NCBI RefSeq assembly: GCF_030160295.1
Contig: NZ_BSOB01000010.1
Coordinates: 86,084 to 150,083, forward strand
DNA: 64,000 nt
From: Dyella acidisoli
GTDB taxonomy: Bacteria; Pseudomonadota; Gammaproteobacteria; Xanthomonadales; Rhodanobacteraceae
Direction of reading: 5' to 3'
Under the pieces are notes generated by a model. The model saw nothing but the letters and a program-made list of their open reading frames with translations. It did not search any database and was not told the DNA's origin. The first letter of the stretch is position 1. The number at the start of each line of letters is the position of its first letter. A program made the translations under genes and the position numbers. Of the stretch, positions 17,349 through 26,388 are shown one piece after another.

Positions 17349-19997
17349 CTATGCGGACAAGCTCTGTGGTCCGATCCGCTCGACCAAAGCCTGCCACAAA
17401 CGCTGCTGCTGTGTCTCGCTCAGCGGTGCGTTACGGCGATCGGTGAGTTGGAAGAAGTCCTCCACGCGCTCCCCGAAAGTGGCAATGCGGGCATCGTGCA
17501 CGCGCACTTCGCAGGCCATCATCACCTGCGTAACCGCGGCAAGCAGGCCGGGGCGGTCGCTGCAGACCAGCGCCATCTGCGTACGTCCGTCCGATTGCTT
17601 GAAGTCGATGCGTGGCACCATCTGGAAGTGCTTCAAATGACGCGACATGCTGCGTCGTGACGGCATGATCGGCGCCGATTGCGACAAGGCGCGATGCAAG
17701 CGTTGCTGCAGTTCTTCGGCACGCTCGGAGCTGGCCGGCTTCTGGTTTTCCGCTTCCAGCAGCAGAAATGTATCCATCGCCTTACCATCCGGCGAACTCA
17801 GCACGCGCGCTTCCATCACGGAGAAATGCAGGCGATCGAGCATGGCCGTGACGTTTGCGAACAGGCCATCGCGGTCCGGCGCGTAGACAAACAATTCGGT
17901 ACTGCCGCGCACCGACAGCGGATTGACCGCGATCAACGGCAGCTTGCCCTGTCCATGCAGAATCTGCGAAGTCTGCCAGGCGATCTGCTCCGGCCGATGG
18001 CGCAGGAAGCTCACCATCGGGAAGGTGTCCCACAACTGCGCTACAGCTATTGCATCGTTGCCATCGGCCATCAACAAGGCCATGGCCTGCTCGCGGCACG
18101 CTTGCGCACGCGCGGCGGCACCGGTCGAAGGTTTGGCGTCGCGGCGCAAGGCGTAGCGTGTGGATGTATAGAGGTCCGCCAGCAGGCGATCCTTCCATGC
18201 ATTCCACAGACGCGGACTGGTGCCGATGATGTCTGCGATGGTCAGTAGATAAAGCTGCCCAAGCCGTTCACGTCCACCAACGATGTCGGCGAAGCGATGC
18301 ACCACGTCCGGATCAGTGATGTCCTGGCGTTGTGCGGTGGTACTCATCAACAAGTGCCAGCGCACCAGCCAGGCCACGCGTTCGATGTCGTCTTCCGGCA
18401 AACCCAATTTCTTGCCAAAAGCGCGCGCATCTTCTTCGCCGAGCACAGAATGATCACCACCACGTCCCTTGGCGATGTCGTGAAACAGCGCCGCCAGCAG
18501 CAGCACTTCCGGCTTTGGCAAGGTCGACCACACTTCGCACGCCAGCGGAAATTCGGCTTGCGTGGATTCATCGGCAAAACGCGCTACGTTACGCAGCACA
18601 CGTAGCGTGTGTTCATCCACGGTGTAGACATGGAACAGGTCGTATTGCATGCGACCGAACACCTTGCCGAACGCAGGCAAGATGGAGGCAAGCAAGCCGT
18701 GTCGATTCATGCGCCACAGCGCATCGACCGCTGGTGCGCCATGTCGTAGCAATTGCAAGAAGGAAACGAGTACGTGTGGATCGTCAGCCAGCTGCGTGCC
18801 CATCACCGCAGTGGTCTGATGGACACGGCGCATGGTGTCGGCGGTGAAGCCGATCACGCCTTTCTGATCCAGCCTCGCGATGAAAATGTCCACCAATGCG
18901 GCCGGTCGATGCGTAAACAGGTCCGGATCTCGCACGGCGATGCGTGCGCCGTAGCGCACGAAATCCGTACCCACCGGTTGCGCATCGCTCGGCGGCTCCA
19001 GCATTTCCACAAAGCGCTCGGCAATCTGCCAGCCTAGACGCTCCACCTGACTGGCAGCGCGATAGTAGCCCTGCATGAATTGCTCAACGCCGAGGTTTTT
19101 CTCGTGCTCGTCTTCGAAACCCAGCCGCGCGGCGAGCGCACGCTGATAGTCGAACAGCAGACGCTCTTCGGGACGTCCCGCTTCAAGATGCAAGGCGAAG
19201 CGATAACGGCGCAACGTAGTTTCAGCTTGCAGCAGCGTGTCGCATTCGGCCGGATCGAGCAGGCCTTCGGTCACCATGTCCGGAAAATCCGGCGCATGCG
19301 CCAGGCGTTTGCCGAGCCAGCGTAGCGAATCGAGCGTGCGCAATCCGCCCGGACCATCCTTGAGATTAGGCTCAAGGTTGTAGGCCGTATCGTCGAAACG
19401 CGCGTAGCGTGCATCGCGTTCGGCCAAACGCGCTTGCAGGTAGGCAGGCGGTGGCCAGATGTCCGAGTCATCGACGATCATGCGCAAGCTTTCGTCCAAC
19501 ACGGGATCACCGGCCAAACGCCGTGCATCCAGCAAGCTGGTGAATACGCTGGCCTCCGACGCAGCCAGTGCGCGGCACTGTGCCGGATCACGGACCGCAT
19601 GGCCTACCTTCAGGCCGATGTCCCAGAACGTCGCAAAACATTGTTCGAGCGCGCGCAGGCGCGACGGATCGGCGTTCTGCACCAGCGCCAGCAGATCGAT
19701 ATCTGAATAGGGAAACAGCAAACCGCGGCCGAAGCCGCCGATAGCGAACAACGCAGCGTCTGTTACTTCGCCCAGGCAGGCCATCCATACGTGCGCCACG
19801 ATGCGCGTGACCGCATCGCTGCGTCGACGCGCCAGCTCGCTGGCATCAGCGCCTTCTTGGAATGCAAGCGTGATGGAACGATTGAGGTCGCCAAGCAGCT
19901 GGCGCAGTGCGCTGCGGGCTTCGGTAGAGACGCCTGAGCGCGGGACGGCGACGGGCAGGCGGGGTAATGGCGGGAGAGGTATAGCGGACGACGTCAT
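17349..19997 (-). CDS. glnD: PII uridylyltransferase/uridylyl-removing enzyme
   Basis: GlnD is the nitrogen sensor that uridylylates PII proteins when glutamine is low and removes UMP when it is high. The 882-residue protein has the four expected domains: nucleotidyltransferase with FAIGGFGRGLLFPYSDIDLL, an HD hydrolase domain with LFHDIAKGRGGDHS, and two C-terminal ACT domains (ELFVYAPDRDGLFANVTAML and ALVCSDRPGLLAAVTQVM). The frame continues upstream to 20060 through a family-2 repeat; the ATG at 19997 (MTSSAIPLP) gives the normal length and is chosen. Confidence 0.95.
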   Translation of the reverse strand: MTSSAIPLPPLPRLPVAVPRSGVSTEARSALRQLLGDLNRSITLAFQEGADASELARRRSDAVTRIVAHVWMACLGEVTDAALFAIGGFGRGLLFPYSDIDLLALVQNADPSRLRALEQCFATFWDIGLKVGHAVRDPAQCRALAASEASVFTSLLDARRLAGDPVLDESLRMIVDDSDIWPPPAYLQARLAERDARYARFDDTAYNLEPNLKDGPGGLRTLDSLRWLGKRLAHAPDFPDMVTEGLLDPAECDTLLQAETTLRRYRFALHLEAGRPEERLLFDYQRALAARLGFEDEHEKNLGVEQFMQGYYRAASQVERLGWQIAERFVEMLEPPSDAQPVGTDFVRYGARIAVRDPDLFTHRPAALVDIFIARLDQKGVIGFTADTMRRVHQTTAVMGTQLADDPHVLVSFLQLLRHGAPAVDALWRMNRHGLLASILPAFGKVFGRMQYDLFHVYTVDEHTLRVLRNVARFADESTQAEFPLACEVWSTLPKPEVLLLAALFHDIAKGRGGDHSVLGEEDARAFGKKLGLPEDDIERVAWLVRWHLLMSTTAQRQDITDPDVVHRFADIVGGRERLGQLYLLTIADIIGTSPRLWNAWKDRLLADLYTSTRYALRRDAKPSTGAAARAQACREQAMALLMADGNDAIAVAQLWDTFPMVSFLRHRPEQIAWQTSQILHGQGKLPLIAVNPLSVRGSTELFVYAPDRDGLFANVTAMLDRLHFSVMEARVLSSPDGKAMDTFLLLEAENQKPASSERAEELQQRLHRALSQSAPIMPSRRSMSRHLKHFQMVPRIDFKQSDGRTQMALVCSDRPGLLAAVTQVMMACEVRVHDARIATFGERVEDFFQLTDRRNAPLSETQQQRLWQALVERIGPQSLSA

Positions 19998-20016
19998 CCG
20001 GAAACTTGCCTGGCAC

Positions 20017-20090
20017 GTAGGTTGGGGTGCAAACCCCAACATCATCATCCAGATCGACATGGCAATGTTGGGGTTTGCACCCCACCCTAC
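20017..20090. repeat. Family-2 repeat, copy between glnD and map
   Basis: The arm at 20017-20040 (GTAGGTTGGGGTGCAAACC...) and its near-perfect reverse complement at 20067-20090 (one mismatch) flank a 26-base spacer, the same spacing as the 10114-10185 copy. It fills almost the whole map-glnD gap and is translated in the spurious upstream extension of glnD. Confidence 0.9.
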
Positions 20091-20098
20091 GCCTTCGA

Positions 20099-20863
20099 TC
20101 AGGCATCCGGCCAGCGCGTAAGAATCTCGAACCCCTCATCCGTCACGGCAATGGTGTGCTCCCACTGCGCCGACAGCGAGTGATCCTTGGTGACCACCGT
20201 CCAGCCGTCCGGCAGTTGCTTGGTCTGCGGCTTGCCGGCGTTGATCATCGGCTCGACCGTGAACGTCATGCCTTTCTGCAGCACCACGCCCGTGCCGGGC
20301 TTACCGTAATGCAGCACCTGCGGTTCGTCGTGGTAGACCTTGCCGATGCCGTGGCCGCAGTACTCACGCACCACCGAGAAGCCGGCAGCCTCGGCGTGCT
20401 TCTGAATGGCGTGCCCCACGTCGCCCAGCGTCGCACCGGGGCGCACTGCCTGGATGCCACGCATCATCGCTTCGTAGGTGGTCTCGACCAGGCGCTTGGC
20501 CAGCACGGCAGGCGTGCCCACGTAGTACATGCGGCTGGTGTCACCGTGCCAGCCGTCCTTGATGACGGTGACGTCCAGATTGATGATGTCGCCATCCTTC
20601 AGCACCTTGCCGGGACTGGGGATGCCGTGGCAGATCACGTGGTTGACCGACGTGCACAGGGTCTTGGGGAAGCCGTGGTAGCCCACATTGGCCGGGATCG
20701 CCTTCTGCACGTTCACAATGTGCTCGTAGGCAATACGGTCGAGGTCTTCGGTGGTGACCCCCGGCTTCACGTGTTCCTTGAGCATGGCCAGCACTTCGGC
20801 AGCCAGTTGGCCGGCGGTGCGCATGCCTTCGAGGTCTTGGGCGGATTTGAGAGTAATGGCCAT
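20099..20863 (-). CDS. map: Methionine aminopeptidase type I
   Basis: Map removes the initiator methionine from nascent proteins. The 254-residue type I enzyme has the pita-bread motifs: HGIPSPG, the metal ligands in INLDVTVIKDGWHGDTSRMY, GHGIGKVYHDEP and FTVEPMIN. The start MAITLKSA gives the usual length; the frame could extend to 21043 but that runs through the divergent rpsB promoter region. The divergent map/rpsB arrangement is the same as in E. coli. Confidence 0.97.
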   Translation of the reverse strand: MAITLKSAQDLEGMRTAGQLAAEVLAMLKEHVKPGVTTEDLDRIAYEHIVNVQKAIPANVGYHGFPKTLCTSVNHVICHGIPSPGKVLKDGDIINLDVTVIKDGWHGDTSRMYYVGTPAVLAKRLVETTYEAMMRGIQAVRPGATLGDVGHAIQKHAEAAGFSVVREYCGHGIGKVYHDEPQVLHYGKPGTGVVLQKGMTFTVEPMINAGKPQTKQLPDGWTVVTKDHSLSAQWEHTIAVTDEGFEILTRWPDA

Positions 20864-20908
20864 AAGTTTTATGAATATGGCGACAAGACGGCCAAAAACC
20901 AGCCCAAC

Positions 20909-20938
20909 TTGCCGCAAGGCGGTAGTCCCGGCTACAAT
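20909..20938 (+). promoter_or_regulatory. Candidate rpsB promoter
   Basis: TTGCCG at 20909-20914 and TACAAT at 20933-20938 are separated by 18 bases, a good sigma-70 match. It lies in the 309-bp divergent map/rpsB gap and would give a leader of roughly 225 nucleotides before rpsB. Confidence 0.6.
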
Positions 20939-20944
20939 TTCCGG

Positions 20945-21172
20945 GTTTTGCAGACCGCTTCCGGCCACTTGATGGCCCACACGGCGCAAAGCGAAGCGGG
21001 ATTGTAACCGCGCTGCGGTACAACCCCAACCAACGCCACACATGTATCGGCACCGTCTTCGGGGTGCTGTAGCTGCCCCTCTTCAAGCCACGGGCGCTAC
21101 GGTCGAAGCCGGGATACATGGAGGTCCCAACCCCCGGGCCAATCGAAAAAGGCCCACTGCAGGAGTACTACC
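20945..21172 (+). promoter_or_regulatory. Long rpsB leader, candidate S2 autoregulatory RNA
   Basis: About 225 bases of transcribed, non-coding leader separate the predicted promoter from rpsB. It holds short hairpins, for example GCACC/GGGTGC around 21051-21068, and a purine-rich GCAGGAG before the ATG. In gammaproteobacteria the rpsB leader is known to mediate repression by ribosomal protein S2. The match here rests on position and length; no conserved structure was verified. Confidence 0.35.
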
Positions 21173-22069
21173 ATGGCTCAAGTCACCATGCGCCAGATGC
21201 TGGAAGCTGGCGTGCATTTCGGTCACCAGACCCGCTACTGGAACCCGAAGATGGCTCCGTACATCTTTGGCGCCCGCGGCAAGATCCACATCATCAACCT
21301 CGAAAAGACGCTGCCGCTGTTCACCGACGCGATGAACTTCCTGTCGGGTCTGGCGCAGAAGCGCGGCACCGTACTGTTCGTGGGCACCAAGCGCTCCGCC
21401 CGTGAGCCGCTGGCTGAAGAAGCCGCCCGCGCCGGCATGCCCTTCGTCACCGCCCGCTGGCTCGGCGGCATGCTCACCAACTTCCGCACCGTGAAGCAGT
21501 CCGTCGGTCGCCTGAAGGAGCTGGAAGCAGCCGAAACCGACGGCAGCTTCGACAAGCTGGTCAAGCACGAAGTGCTGGCCCGTCGCCGTGAGCGCGCCAA
21601 GCTGGAAAACTCCCTCGGCGGCATCAAGAACATGAACCGCCTGCCCGACGCGCTGTTCGTGATCGACATCGGTCACGAAAACATCGCCGTGCTGGAAGCC
21701 AAAAAGCTCGGCATCCCGGTGATCGCGGTGGTCGACACCAACTACAACCCGGAACTGGTGGACTACCCCATCCCGGGCAACGATGACGCAATCCGCGCCA
21801 TCCAGCTGTACGCACGCGCTGCCGCCGACTCCATCCTCGAAGGCAAGGCTGCTGCTCCGGCCGCTGCCCAGGGCGATGCCAATGAGTTCGTCGAACTCGA
21901 CGAAGCAGGCAACCCCGTCGCGAAGGAAGAAGATGAACGCCGCGCTGCCGCGCCGCGCCGCAACCCGCCGGCCAAGAAGGGCGCCGGCCGTGGTGACCGC
22001 GACGGTGGCCGTGGCAACCGCGGTGGCCGTGGCGGTCGCGCGCAGAATGACGTCACCGACGCCGACTAA
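21173..22069 (+). CDS. rpsB: 30S ribosomal protein S2 with basic RG-rich tail
   Basis: S2 binds the 30S subunit near S1. The core (residues 1 to about 235) is canonical, from [20 protein letters not shown] through [16 protein letters not shown] and [17 protein letters not shown] to [17 protein letters not shown]. At 298 residues it is well over the E. coli length of 241. The extra C-terminus is acidic and then Arg/Gly-rich ([20 protein letters not shown]). The start follows CAGGAG. rpsB and tsf are cotranscribed in bacteria generally, and tsf follows after 63 bases here. Confidence 0.97.
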   Translation: MAQVTMRQMLEAGVHFGHQTRYWNPKMAPYIFGARGKIHIINLEKTLPLFTDAMNFLSGLAQKRGTVLFVGTKRSAREPLAEEAARAGMPFVTARWLGGMLTNFRTVKQSVGRLKELEAAETDGSFDKLVKHEVLARRRERAKLENSLGGIKNMNRLPDALFVIDIGHENIAVLEAKKLGIPVIAVVDTNYNPELVDYPIPGNDDAIRAIQLYARAAADSILEGKAAAPAAAQGDANEFVELDEAGNPVAKEEDERRAAAPRRNPPAKKGAGRGDRDGGRGNRGGRGGRAQNDVTDAD

Positions 22070-22079
22070 GTCTCACACC

Positions 22080-22110
22080 GCGCCGGGCGCTCCACGCGAT
22101 CGCCCGGCGC
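22080..22110 (+). terminator. rpsB-tsf intercistronic hairpin (attenuator candidate)
   Basis: GCGCCGGGCG at 22080-22089 pairs perfectly with CGCCCGGCGC at 22101-22110. Only a weak T-stretch (GTTTT) follows several bases later, so it probably allows partial read-through, which would adjust the S2:EF-Ts ratio. That role is inference. Confidence 0.45.
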
Positions 22111-22132
22111 CTCCAAGTTTTCCGAGGATCCC

Positions 22133-23014
22133 ATGAGCAATATTTCCGCCCAACTGGTCAAGGAACTCCGCGAGCGTTCCGGCGCCGGCATGATGGAATG
22201 CAAAAAGGCGCTGGTCGAAAACAATGGCGATATCGAAGTCGCCATGGAATGGCTGCGCAAGTCGGGCCTCGCCAAGGCTGACAAGAAGGCTGGCCGCGTG
22301 GCTGCCGAAGGCCGCATCGTTGCCGCCCAGGCTAACGGCAACGCCGTCCTTGTCGAAGTGAACTGCGAAACCGACTTCGTCACCAAGAACCCCGACTTCG
22401 TGAAGTTCAGCGACAACGTCGCCGAGATCGCATTGAAGTCCGGCGCGAAGGATGTCGACGCGCTGAAGGCAGCCGCCTATCCGGAGGGCGGCACGGTTGA
22501 AGAAGCGTCCAAGTCCCTGATCGCCACCATTGGCGAGAACATCCAGGTGCGCCGCTTGGCGACCGTGTCCAACAGCGGCGTTATCGCCAGCTACCTCCAT
22601 GGCGGCCGCATCGGCGTACTGGTGGCACTCAAGGGCGGCTCCGAAGAGCTGGCCAAGGGTATCGCCATGCACGTCGCCGCGATGAACCCGCAGTTCGTGC
22701 GCGCCGAGGACGTCCCGGCCGATTTCCTGACCAAGGAAAAGGAAATCGCACTGAGCCAGATGTCCGACAAGGAAAAGAACAAGCCGGCCGACATTCTGGA
22801 AAAGATCGTCAGCGGCAAGGTCGCCAAGATCATTTCCGAGGTCACCCTGCTCGGCCAGCCCTATGTGCTGGACACCAACGTCACCGTCACCGACGCACTG
22901 AAGAAGGACGGCGCCGATGTGGTGTCGGTGGTGCGCCTGGCCGTCGGCGAAGGTATCGAGAAGGTGGAAGAGGATTTTGCCGCCGAAGTGATGAAGCAAG
23001 CAGGTCTGGCGTAA
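22133..23014 (+). CDS. tsf: Elongation factor Ts
   Basis: EF-Ts is the guanine-nucleotide exchange factor of EF-Tu. The 293-residue protein has the UBA-like N-terminal signature [21 protein letters not shown], the core motif [15 protein letters not shown], and the C-terminal [12 protein letters not shown]. It follows rpsB after 63 bases and ends 22 bases before a strong intrinsic terminator. Confidence 0.97.
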   Translation: MSNISAQLVKELRERSGAGMMECKKALVENNGDIEVAMEWLRKSGLAKADKKAGRVAAEGRIVAAQANGNAVLVEVNCETDFVTKNPDFVKFSDNVAEIALKSGAKDVDALKAAAYPEGGTVEEASKSLIATIGENIQVRRLATVSNSGVIASYLHGGRIGVLVALKGGSEELAKGIAMHVAAMNPQFVRAEDVPADFLTKEKEIALSQMSDKEKNKPADILEKIVSGKVAKIISEVTLLGQPYVLDTNVTVTDALKKDGADVVSVVRLAVGEGIEKVEEDFAAEVMKQAGLA

Positions 23015-23036
23015 ATTGCCACGCTTCGTTTGTAGA

Positions 23037-23066
23037 AAAGGCCGCGGGAAACCGCGGCCTTTTTTT
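23037..23066 (+). terminator. Intrinsic terminator of rpsB-tsf
   Basis: GGCCGCGG (23040-23047) and CCGCGGCC (23052-23059) form a perfect 8-bp stem with a GAAA tetraloop, followed directly by seven T. An upstream AAA run extends the pairing. Confidence 0.93.
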
Positions 23067-23082
23067 GTTTTTGAGGGGATGC

Positions 23083-23105
23083 GTAGGTTGGAGTCAAACC
23101 CCAAC
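23083..23105. repeat. Family-2 repeat, single arm
   Basis: GTAGGTTGGAGTCAAACCCC followed by AAC is a single diverged arm of the family-2 inverted repeat. No partner arm is found nearby. It lies between the tsf terminator and the 3' end of the VOC gene. Confidence 0.7.
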
Positions 23106-23112
23106 CGACTAC

Positions 23113-23514
23113 TCAGGCCGACTTCGCTCGCGGTTGCAACAAATCCCACTTGTTGCCATACAGATCCTCGAACACCGCCACCGTGCCGTACGGCTCTTCG
23201 CGTGGCCATTCGAGAAAACGCACACCGCGCGAACGCATCACTTCGTAGCGCGCATAGAAATCATCAACATGCAGGAACAGAAACACGCGTCCACCACCCT
23301 GCTCGCCCACGTGAGAATCCTGTTCGGACGTACTTGCTTGCGCCAGCAGCAGACGCGCCTCGCGTGAACCGGGCGGCGCCAGCAACACCCAGCGTTTGTC
23401 GCCTCCCAACGGCGTGTCCTCGATCAATTCAAAGTCCAGGCACCCGGTATAGAACGCGATTGCCTCGTCGTAATCACGCACCAGCAATGCAATGGCGGCA
23501 ATGGTGTGCTGCAT
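23113..23514 (-). CDS. VOC (glyoxalase/bleomycin-resistance) family protein
   Basis: A 133-residue protein with the paired beta-alpha-beta-beta-beta modules of the vicinal oxygen chelate fold: IAAIALLVRDYDEAIAFYTG at the start, VFLFLHVDDFYARYEVMRSRG in the second half, and a terminal VAVFEDLYGNKWDLLQP with the conserved Glu and Asn. The activity cannot be assigned. It is divergent from pyrH and breaks into the otherwise E. coli-like order tsf-pyrH. Confidence 0.85.
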   Translation of the reverse strand: MQHTIAAIALLVRDYDEAIAFYTGCLDFELIEDTPLGGDKRWVLLAPPGSREARLLLAQASTSEQDSHVGEQGGGRVFLFLHVDDFYARYEVMRSRGVRFLEWPREEPYGTVAVFEDLYGNKWDLLQPRAKSA

Positions 23515-23575
23515 GACGGGCTCCGGCTATGACTGCACTATGAAGCATCAGGACGAAGCATAAAGGCATGGCGCG

Positions 23576-23604
23576 CTGACGTCTGCCACGCGCTCCGCTA
23601 CAAT
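23576..23604 (+). promoter_or_regulatory. Candidate pyrH promoter
   Basis: CTGACG (23576-23581) and TACAAT (23599-23604) are separated by exactly 17 bases, giving a good sigma-70 match and a leader of about 140 bases before pyrH. The -10 context CTACAATGCGG recurs at 31494-31504 upstream of lpxD. Confidence 0.6.
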
Positions 23605-23749
23605 GCGGTCGTTTTGCTTGGGGCATCGGGAAAATACGCGACTGTCTCACGGCGCGTAGACGTGCTGCCTGCAAGTAGTCATGCCAGATCGGCGTCCGGA
23701 AACATCTCGCGGTTGTTTCCGATGTTTCACATATCCACCCGGAGTTCTC

Positions 23750-24472
23750 ATGAGCGACCAGTTAAAGTATCGACGTATCCTGCTCAAACTCTCCGGTGAA
23801 GCGTTAATGGGTGATGCGGACTACGGCATCGATCCCAAAGTCATCGGCCGCCTGGCCGATGAAATCATCGAAGTACAAAAGGTCGGCGTGCAGATCGGCG
23901 TAGTGATCGGCGGCGGCAACATCTTCCGCGGCGCAGGTCTGGCAGCAGCCGGCATGGACCGCGTCACCGGCGACCACATGGGCATGCTGGCCACCGTGAT
24001 GAATGCACTCGCCATGCAGGACGCCATCGAAAAGCGCGGCGGTTTTGCACGCGTGATGAGCGCCATCCAGATCCATGACGTGGCGGAGGATTTCATCCGT
24101 CGCCGCGCGATTCGCCACATCGAAAAAGGCCGCATCGCGCTGTTCGCCGCCGGCACCGGCAACCCCTTCTTCACCACCGACTCTGCTGCTGCGCTACGCG
24201 CGATTGAAGTAGGTGCCGACCTGCTACTCAAGGCTACCAAGGTTGACGGTGTCTACAGCGCCGACCCGGCCAAGCATAGCGATGCCACACGTTTCGAACA
24301 GCTCACTTACGATCAGGTGATCGAACGCAAGCTCGCTGTCATGGATACCGCGGCCATTGCCCTGTGTCGCGACCAGCGCATGCCGCTGCGTATCTATGAC
24401 ATGACGGTGCCAGGCAACCTGATGCGCATCATGCATGGCGAGCCGATCGGTACGCTGGTCGACGCCAACTGA
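23750..24472 (+). CDS. pyrH: UMP kinase
   Basis: PyrH phosphorylates UMP to UDP, feeding all pyrimidine nucleotide synthesis. The 240-residue hexameric amino-acid-kinase-fold enzyme shows [14 protein letters not shown] at the N-terminus, [10 protein letters not shown], the [17 protein letters not shown] motif that binds UMP, and [15 protein letters not shown]. The ATG at 23750 follows GGAG in CCCGGAGTTCTC; the frame extends upstream to 23681 without a ribosome-binding site. frr follows, as in most bacteria. Confidence 0.97.
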   Translation: MSDQLKYRRILLKLSGEALMGDADYGIDPKVIGRLADEIIEVQKVGVQIGVVIGGGNIFRGAGLAAAGMDRVTGDHMGMLATVMNALAMQDAIEKRGGFARVMSAIQIHDVAEDFIRRRAIRHIEKGRIALFAAGTGNPFFTTDSAAALRAIEVGADLLLKATKVDGVYSADPAKHSDATRFEQLTYDQVIERKLAVMDTAAIALCRDQRMPLRIYDMTVPGNLMRIMHGEPIGTLVDAN

Positions 24473-24476
24473 GAAG

Positions 24477-24559
24477 TGGGTGGATAAGGAATAGAGAAAG
24501 CATCCCCGGCTCCGAACACCGATGCTTTCTCTCATCCCTTAATCCTCCCTACCCACTCC
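24477..24559. repeat. Imperfect long inverted repeat between pyrH and frr
   Basis: AGAGAAAGCAT (24493-24503) pairs exactly with ATGCTTTCTCT (24522-24532), and the outer parts (GTGGGT...TAAGGAAT against the segment ending TACCCACTCC) also match with gaps. The whole forms a long stem with a roughly 18-base loop. No T-run follows. It may separate pyrH and frr transcripts. Confidence 0.6.
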
Positions 24560-24591
24560 CAATTCCTGCCCTCTGGCAGGCTGACACCCCT

Positions 24592-24599
24592 GCTATACT
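24592..24599 (+). promoter_or_regulatory. Candidate extended -10 promoter of frr
   Basis: TGCTATACT is an extended -10 element (TGn before TATACT), 31 bases upstream of the frr start at 24631. No good -35 is visible; a small CCTGCC/GGCAGG hairpin overlaps its expected place. Confidence 0.45.
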
Positions 24600-24630
24600 T
24601 GACGGCTTGCACGCCAACGGGTGATTTCAC

Positions 24631-25188
24631 ATGCTCAACGACATTAAACGCGATGCGCAGACCCGTATGGGCAAGAGCATCGATGCCCTCAAGCACGACC
24701 TGTCTCGCCTACGCACCGGCCGCGCGAGCACGTCGCTGGTCGACAGCATCAAGGTGCCCTACTACGGCTCGGACATGCCGTTGAACCAGGTGGCGTCGAT
24801 AGCCCTAGCTGATGGCCGCTCCATCATCATCACCCCGTTCGAAAAGAACATGGTTGGCCCGGTCGAAAAAGCGCTGCTGGCTTCTGATCTGGGCATCACG
24901 CCGACTACCGCCGGCACGGTGATTCGCCTGAACATGCCGCCGCTCACTGAGGAACGCCGCCGCGAGCTGGCCAAGCATGTGTCGCATGAAGGCGAAAACG
25001 CGAAGATTGCCATCCGCAACGTGCGCCGCGACGCACTGCAGCACGTGAAAGACTTGCTCAAGGAAAAGAAGATCACTGAAGACGAGGAGCGTCGGGCGGA
25101 TGATGATATCCAGAAGCTCACTGACCAGTTCGTCAAGGAAGTCGACAAACTGGCCAAGGCTAAGGAAGAAGAGCTGATGTCCATGTAA
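24631..25188 (+). CDS. frr: Ribosome recycling factor
   Basis: RRF splits the post-termination ribosome together with EF-G. The 185-residue protein has the standard length and motifs: LRTGRASTSLVDSIKVPYYG, IIITPFEKNMVGPVEKAL, GTVIRLNMPPLTEERRRELAK and the C-terminal DQFVKEVDKLAKAKEEELM. The next gene, uppS, starts 265 bases later; dxr, which lies between frr and uppS in E. coli, is absent. Confidence 0.97.
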   Translation: MLNDIKRDAQTRMGKSIDALKHDLSRLRTGRASTSLVDSIKVPYYGSDMPLNQVASIALADGRSIIITPFEKNMVGPVEKALLASDLGITPTTAGTVIRLNMPPLTEERRRELAKHVSHEGENAKIAIRNVRRDALQHVKDLLKEKKITEDEERRADDDIQKLTDQFVKEVDKLAKAKEEELMSM

Positions 25189-25453
25189 GGACATCGGCGC
25201 ATGCGGGAACGAATGATCGGCACACGGTGTCCGCTGCTATCGGGCAGAGGATAAAGAGGGGTGAGGGGTCCATCTTGCACAACCACCATCCCTTTAAAAG
25301 CTCCGGGCATACTCGCCGCGTGAGCCCCGCTTCCGCCATCATTCTCGCCGCCGCGAGGCAGAAGGGTGCCGGCAAATGGCTTTTCCCTGACGAATGCGTT
25401 TTCGGTAACTGCCCCGACGAAGCAGGTGTTCCCGCCCCCTTTACTCTCCATCC

Positions 25454-26200
25454 ATGACCACGACTACGCACAATTACGTACCGCGCCATATCGGCATCGT
25501 GATGGATGGTAATGGCCGCTGGGCGAAGGCCCGCCATCGTCCACGCAGCTTCGGCCACAACGCCGGCCGCAAGGCCGTGCGCGAAGTAGTGGAAGGTTGC
25601 ATACGTCATGGCGTGGAAGCGCTGACCCTGTTCGCCTTCTCCAGCGAGAACTGGCAGCGTCCGCCGGATGAGGTCGGAGCCCTGCTGGATTTGTTCATGC
25701 GCGCGCTGGACAAGGAAGTGGACGAGCTGGACGAAAACAACGTGCGCCTGCGCTTCATCGGCGATCTATCCGCGTTCGATAAGGCACTGGAGAAGCGCAT
25801 GATCGAAGCGGCAAATCGCACCGCCAACAACACCAAGCTGCAGCTGAACATCGCCGTGAATTACGGCGGCCGCTGGGACATCGTGCAGGCCGCGCGCAAA
25901 GCGGCGATGGCGGTGGCTCGTGGCGACCTTGCCGTAGATGCCATCGACGAAGCTGCCTTTGACGGCTGGACCAGCCTGTCCGCAGTTCCGCCGTTGGATC
26001 TGTTCATTCGCACCGGCGGTGATCACCGCATCAGTAATTTCTTGCTATGGCAGCTAGCCTATGCGGAACTGTACTTCACCGAGACGCTATGGCCGGACTT
26101 CAACCAGGCCTCGCTGCAGCTAGCCATCAACGATTTTGCCCGTCGCGAACGCCGCTTTGGCCGCACCGGCGATCAGGTCGCCCAGGCTGCGGTCCGTTGA
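25454..26200 (+). CDS. uppS: Undecaprenyl diphosphate synthase
   Basis: This cis-prenyltransferase makes the C55 lipid carrier for peptidoglycan, O-antigen and other envelope polymers from farnesyl and isopentenyl diphosphates. The 248-residue protein has the catalytic Asp18 in IGIVMDGNGRWAK, the FAFSSENWQRP motif, and DLFIRTGGDHRISNFLLWQLAYAE in segments near the C-terminus. The GGDHRISNF reading is a slight variant of the usual GGExRxSNF. cdsA follows. Confidence 0.96.
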   Translation: MTTTTHNYVPRHIGIVMDGNGRWAKARHRPRSFGHNAGRKAVREVVEGCIRHGVEALTLFAFSSENWQRPPDEVGALLDLFMRALDKEVDELDENNVRLRFIGDLSAFDKALEKRMIEAANRTANNTKLQLNIAVNYGGRWDIVQAARKAAMAVARGDLAVDAIDEAAFDGWTSLSAVPPLDLFIRTGGDHRISNFLLWQLAYAELYFTETLWPDFNQASLQLAINDFARRERRFGRTGDQVAQAAVR

Positions 26201-26388
26201 ACCGGCCTGCGATGGCCCCCGCATCGGGTCTACTCCTTTCGGCTGCAAAGAATAACCAGGGCGTGCATGCCGACATGCGACTGAACAAGGACCCCGCCGG
26301 ATATGCGAACCGCCCCATCCATGCTTGCCTGCCGCACATTCCTCGTGCGGGTTGCGCAGTCGCCGTGAACAGGCACTAGAGAAAGCCC

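Noticed and set aside
25227-25457. 76-residue open frame between frr and uppS, possibly a dxr remnant
   Set aside because: No similarity to Dxr motifs, no ribosome-binding site, and it overlaps the uppS start.
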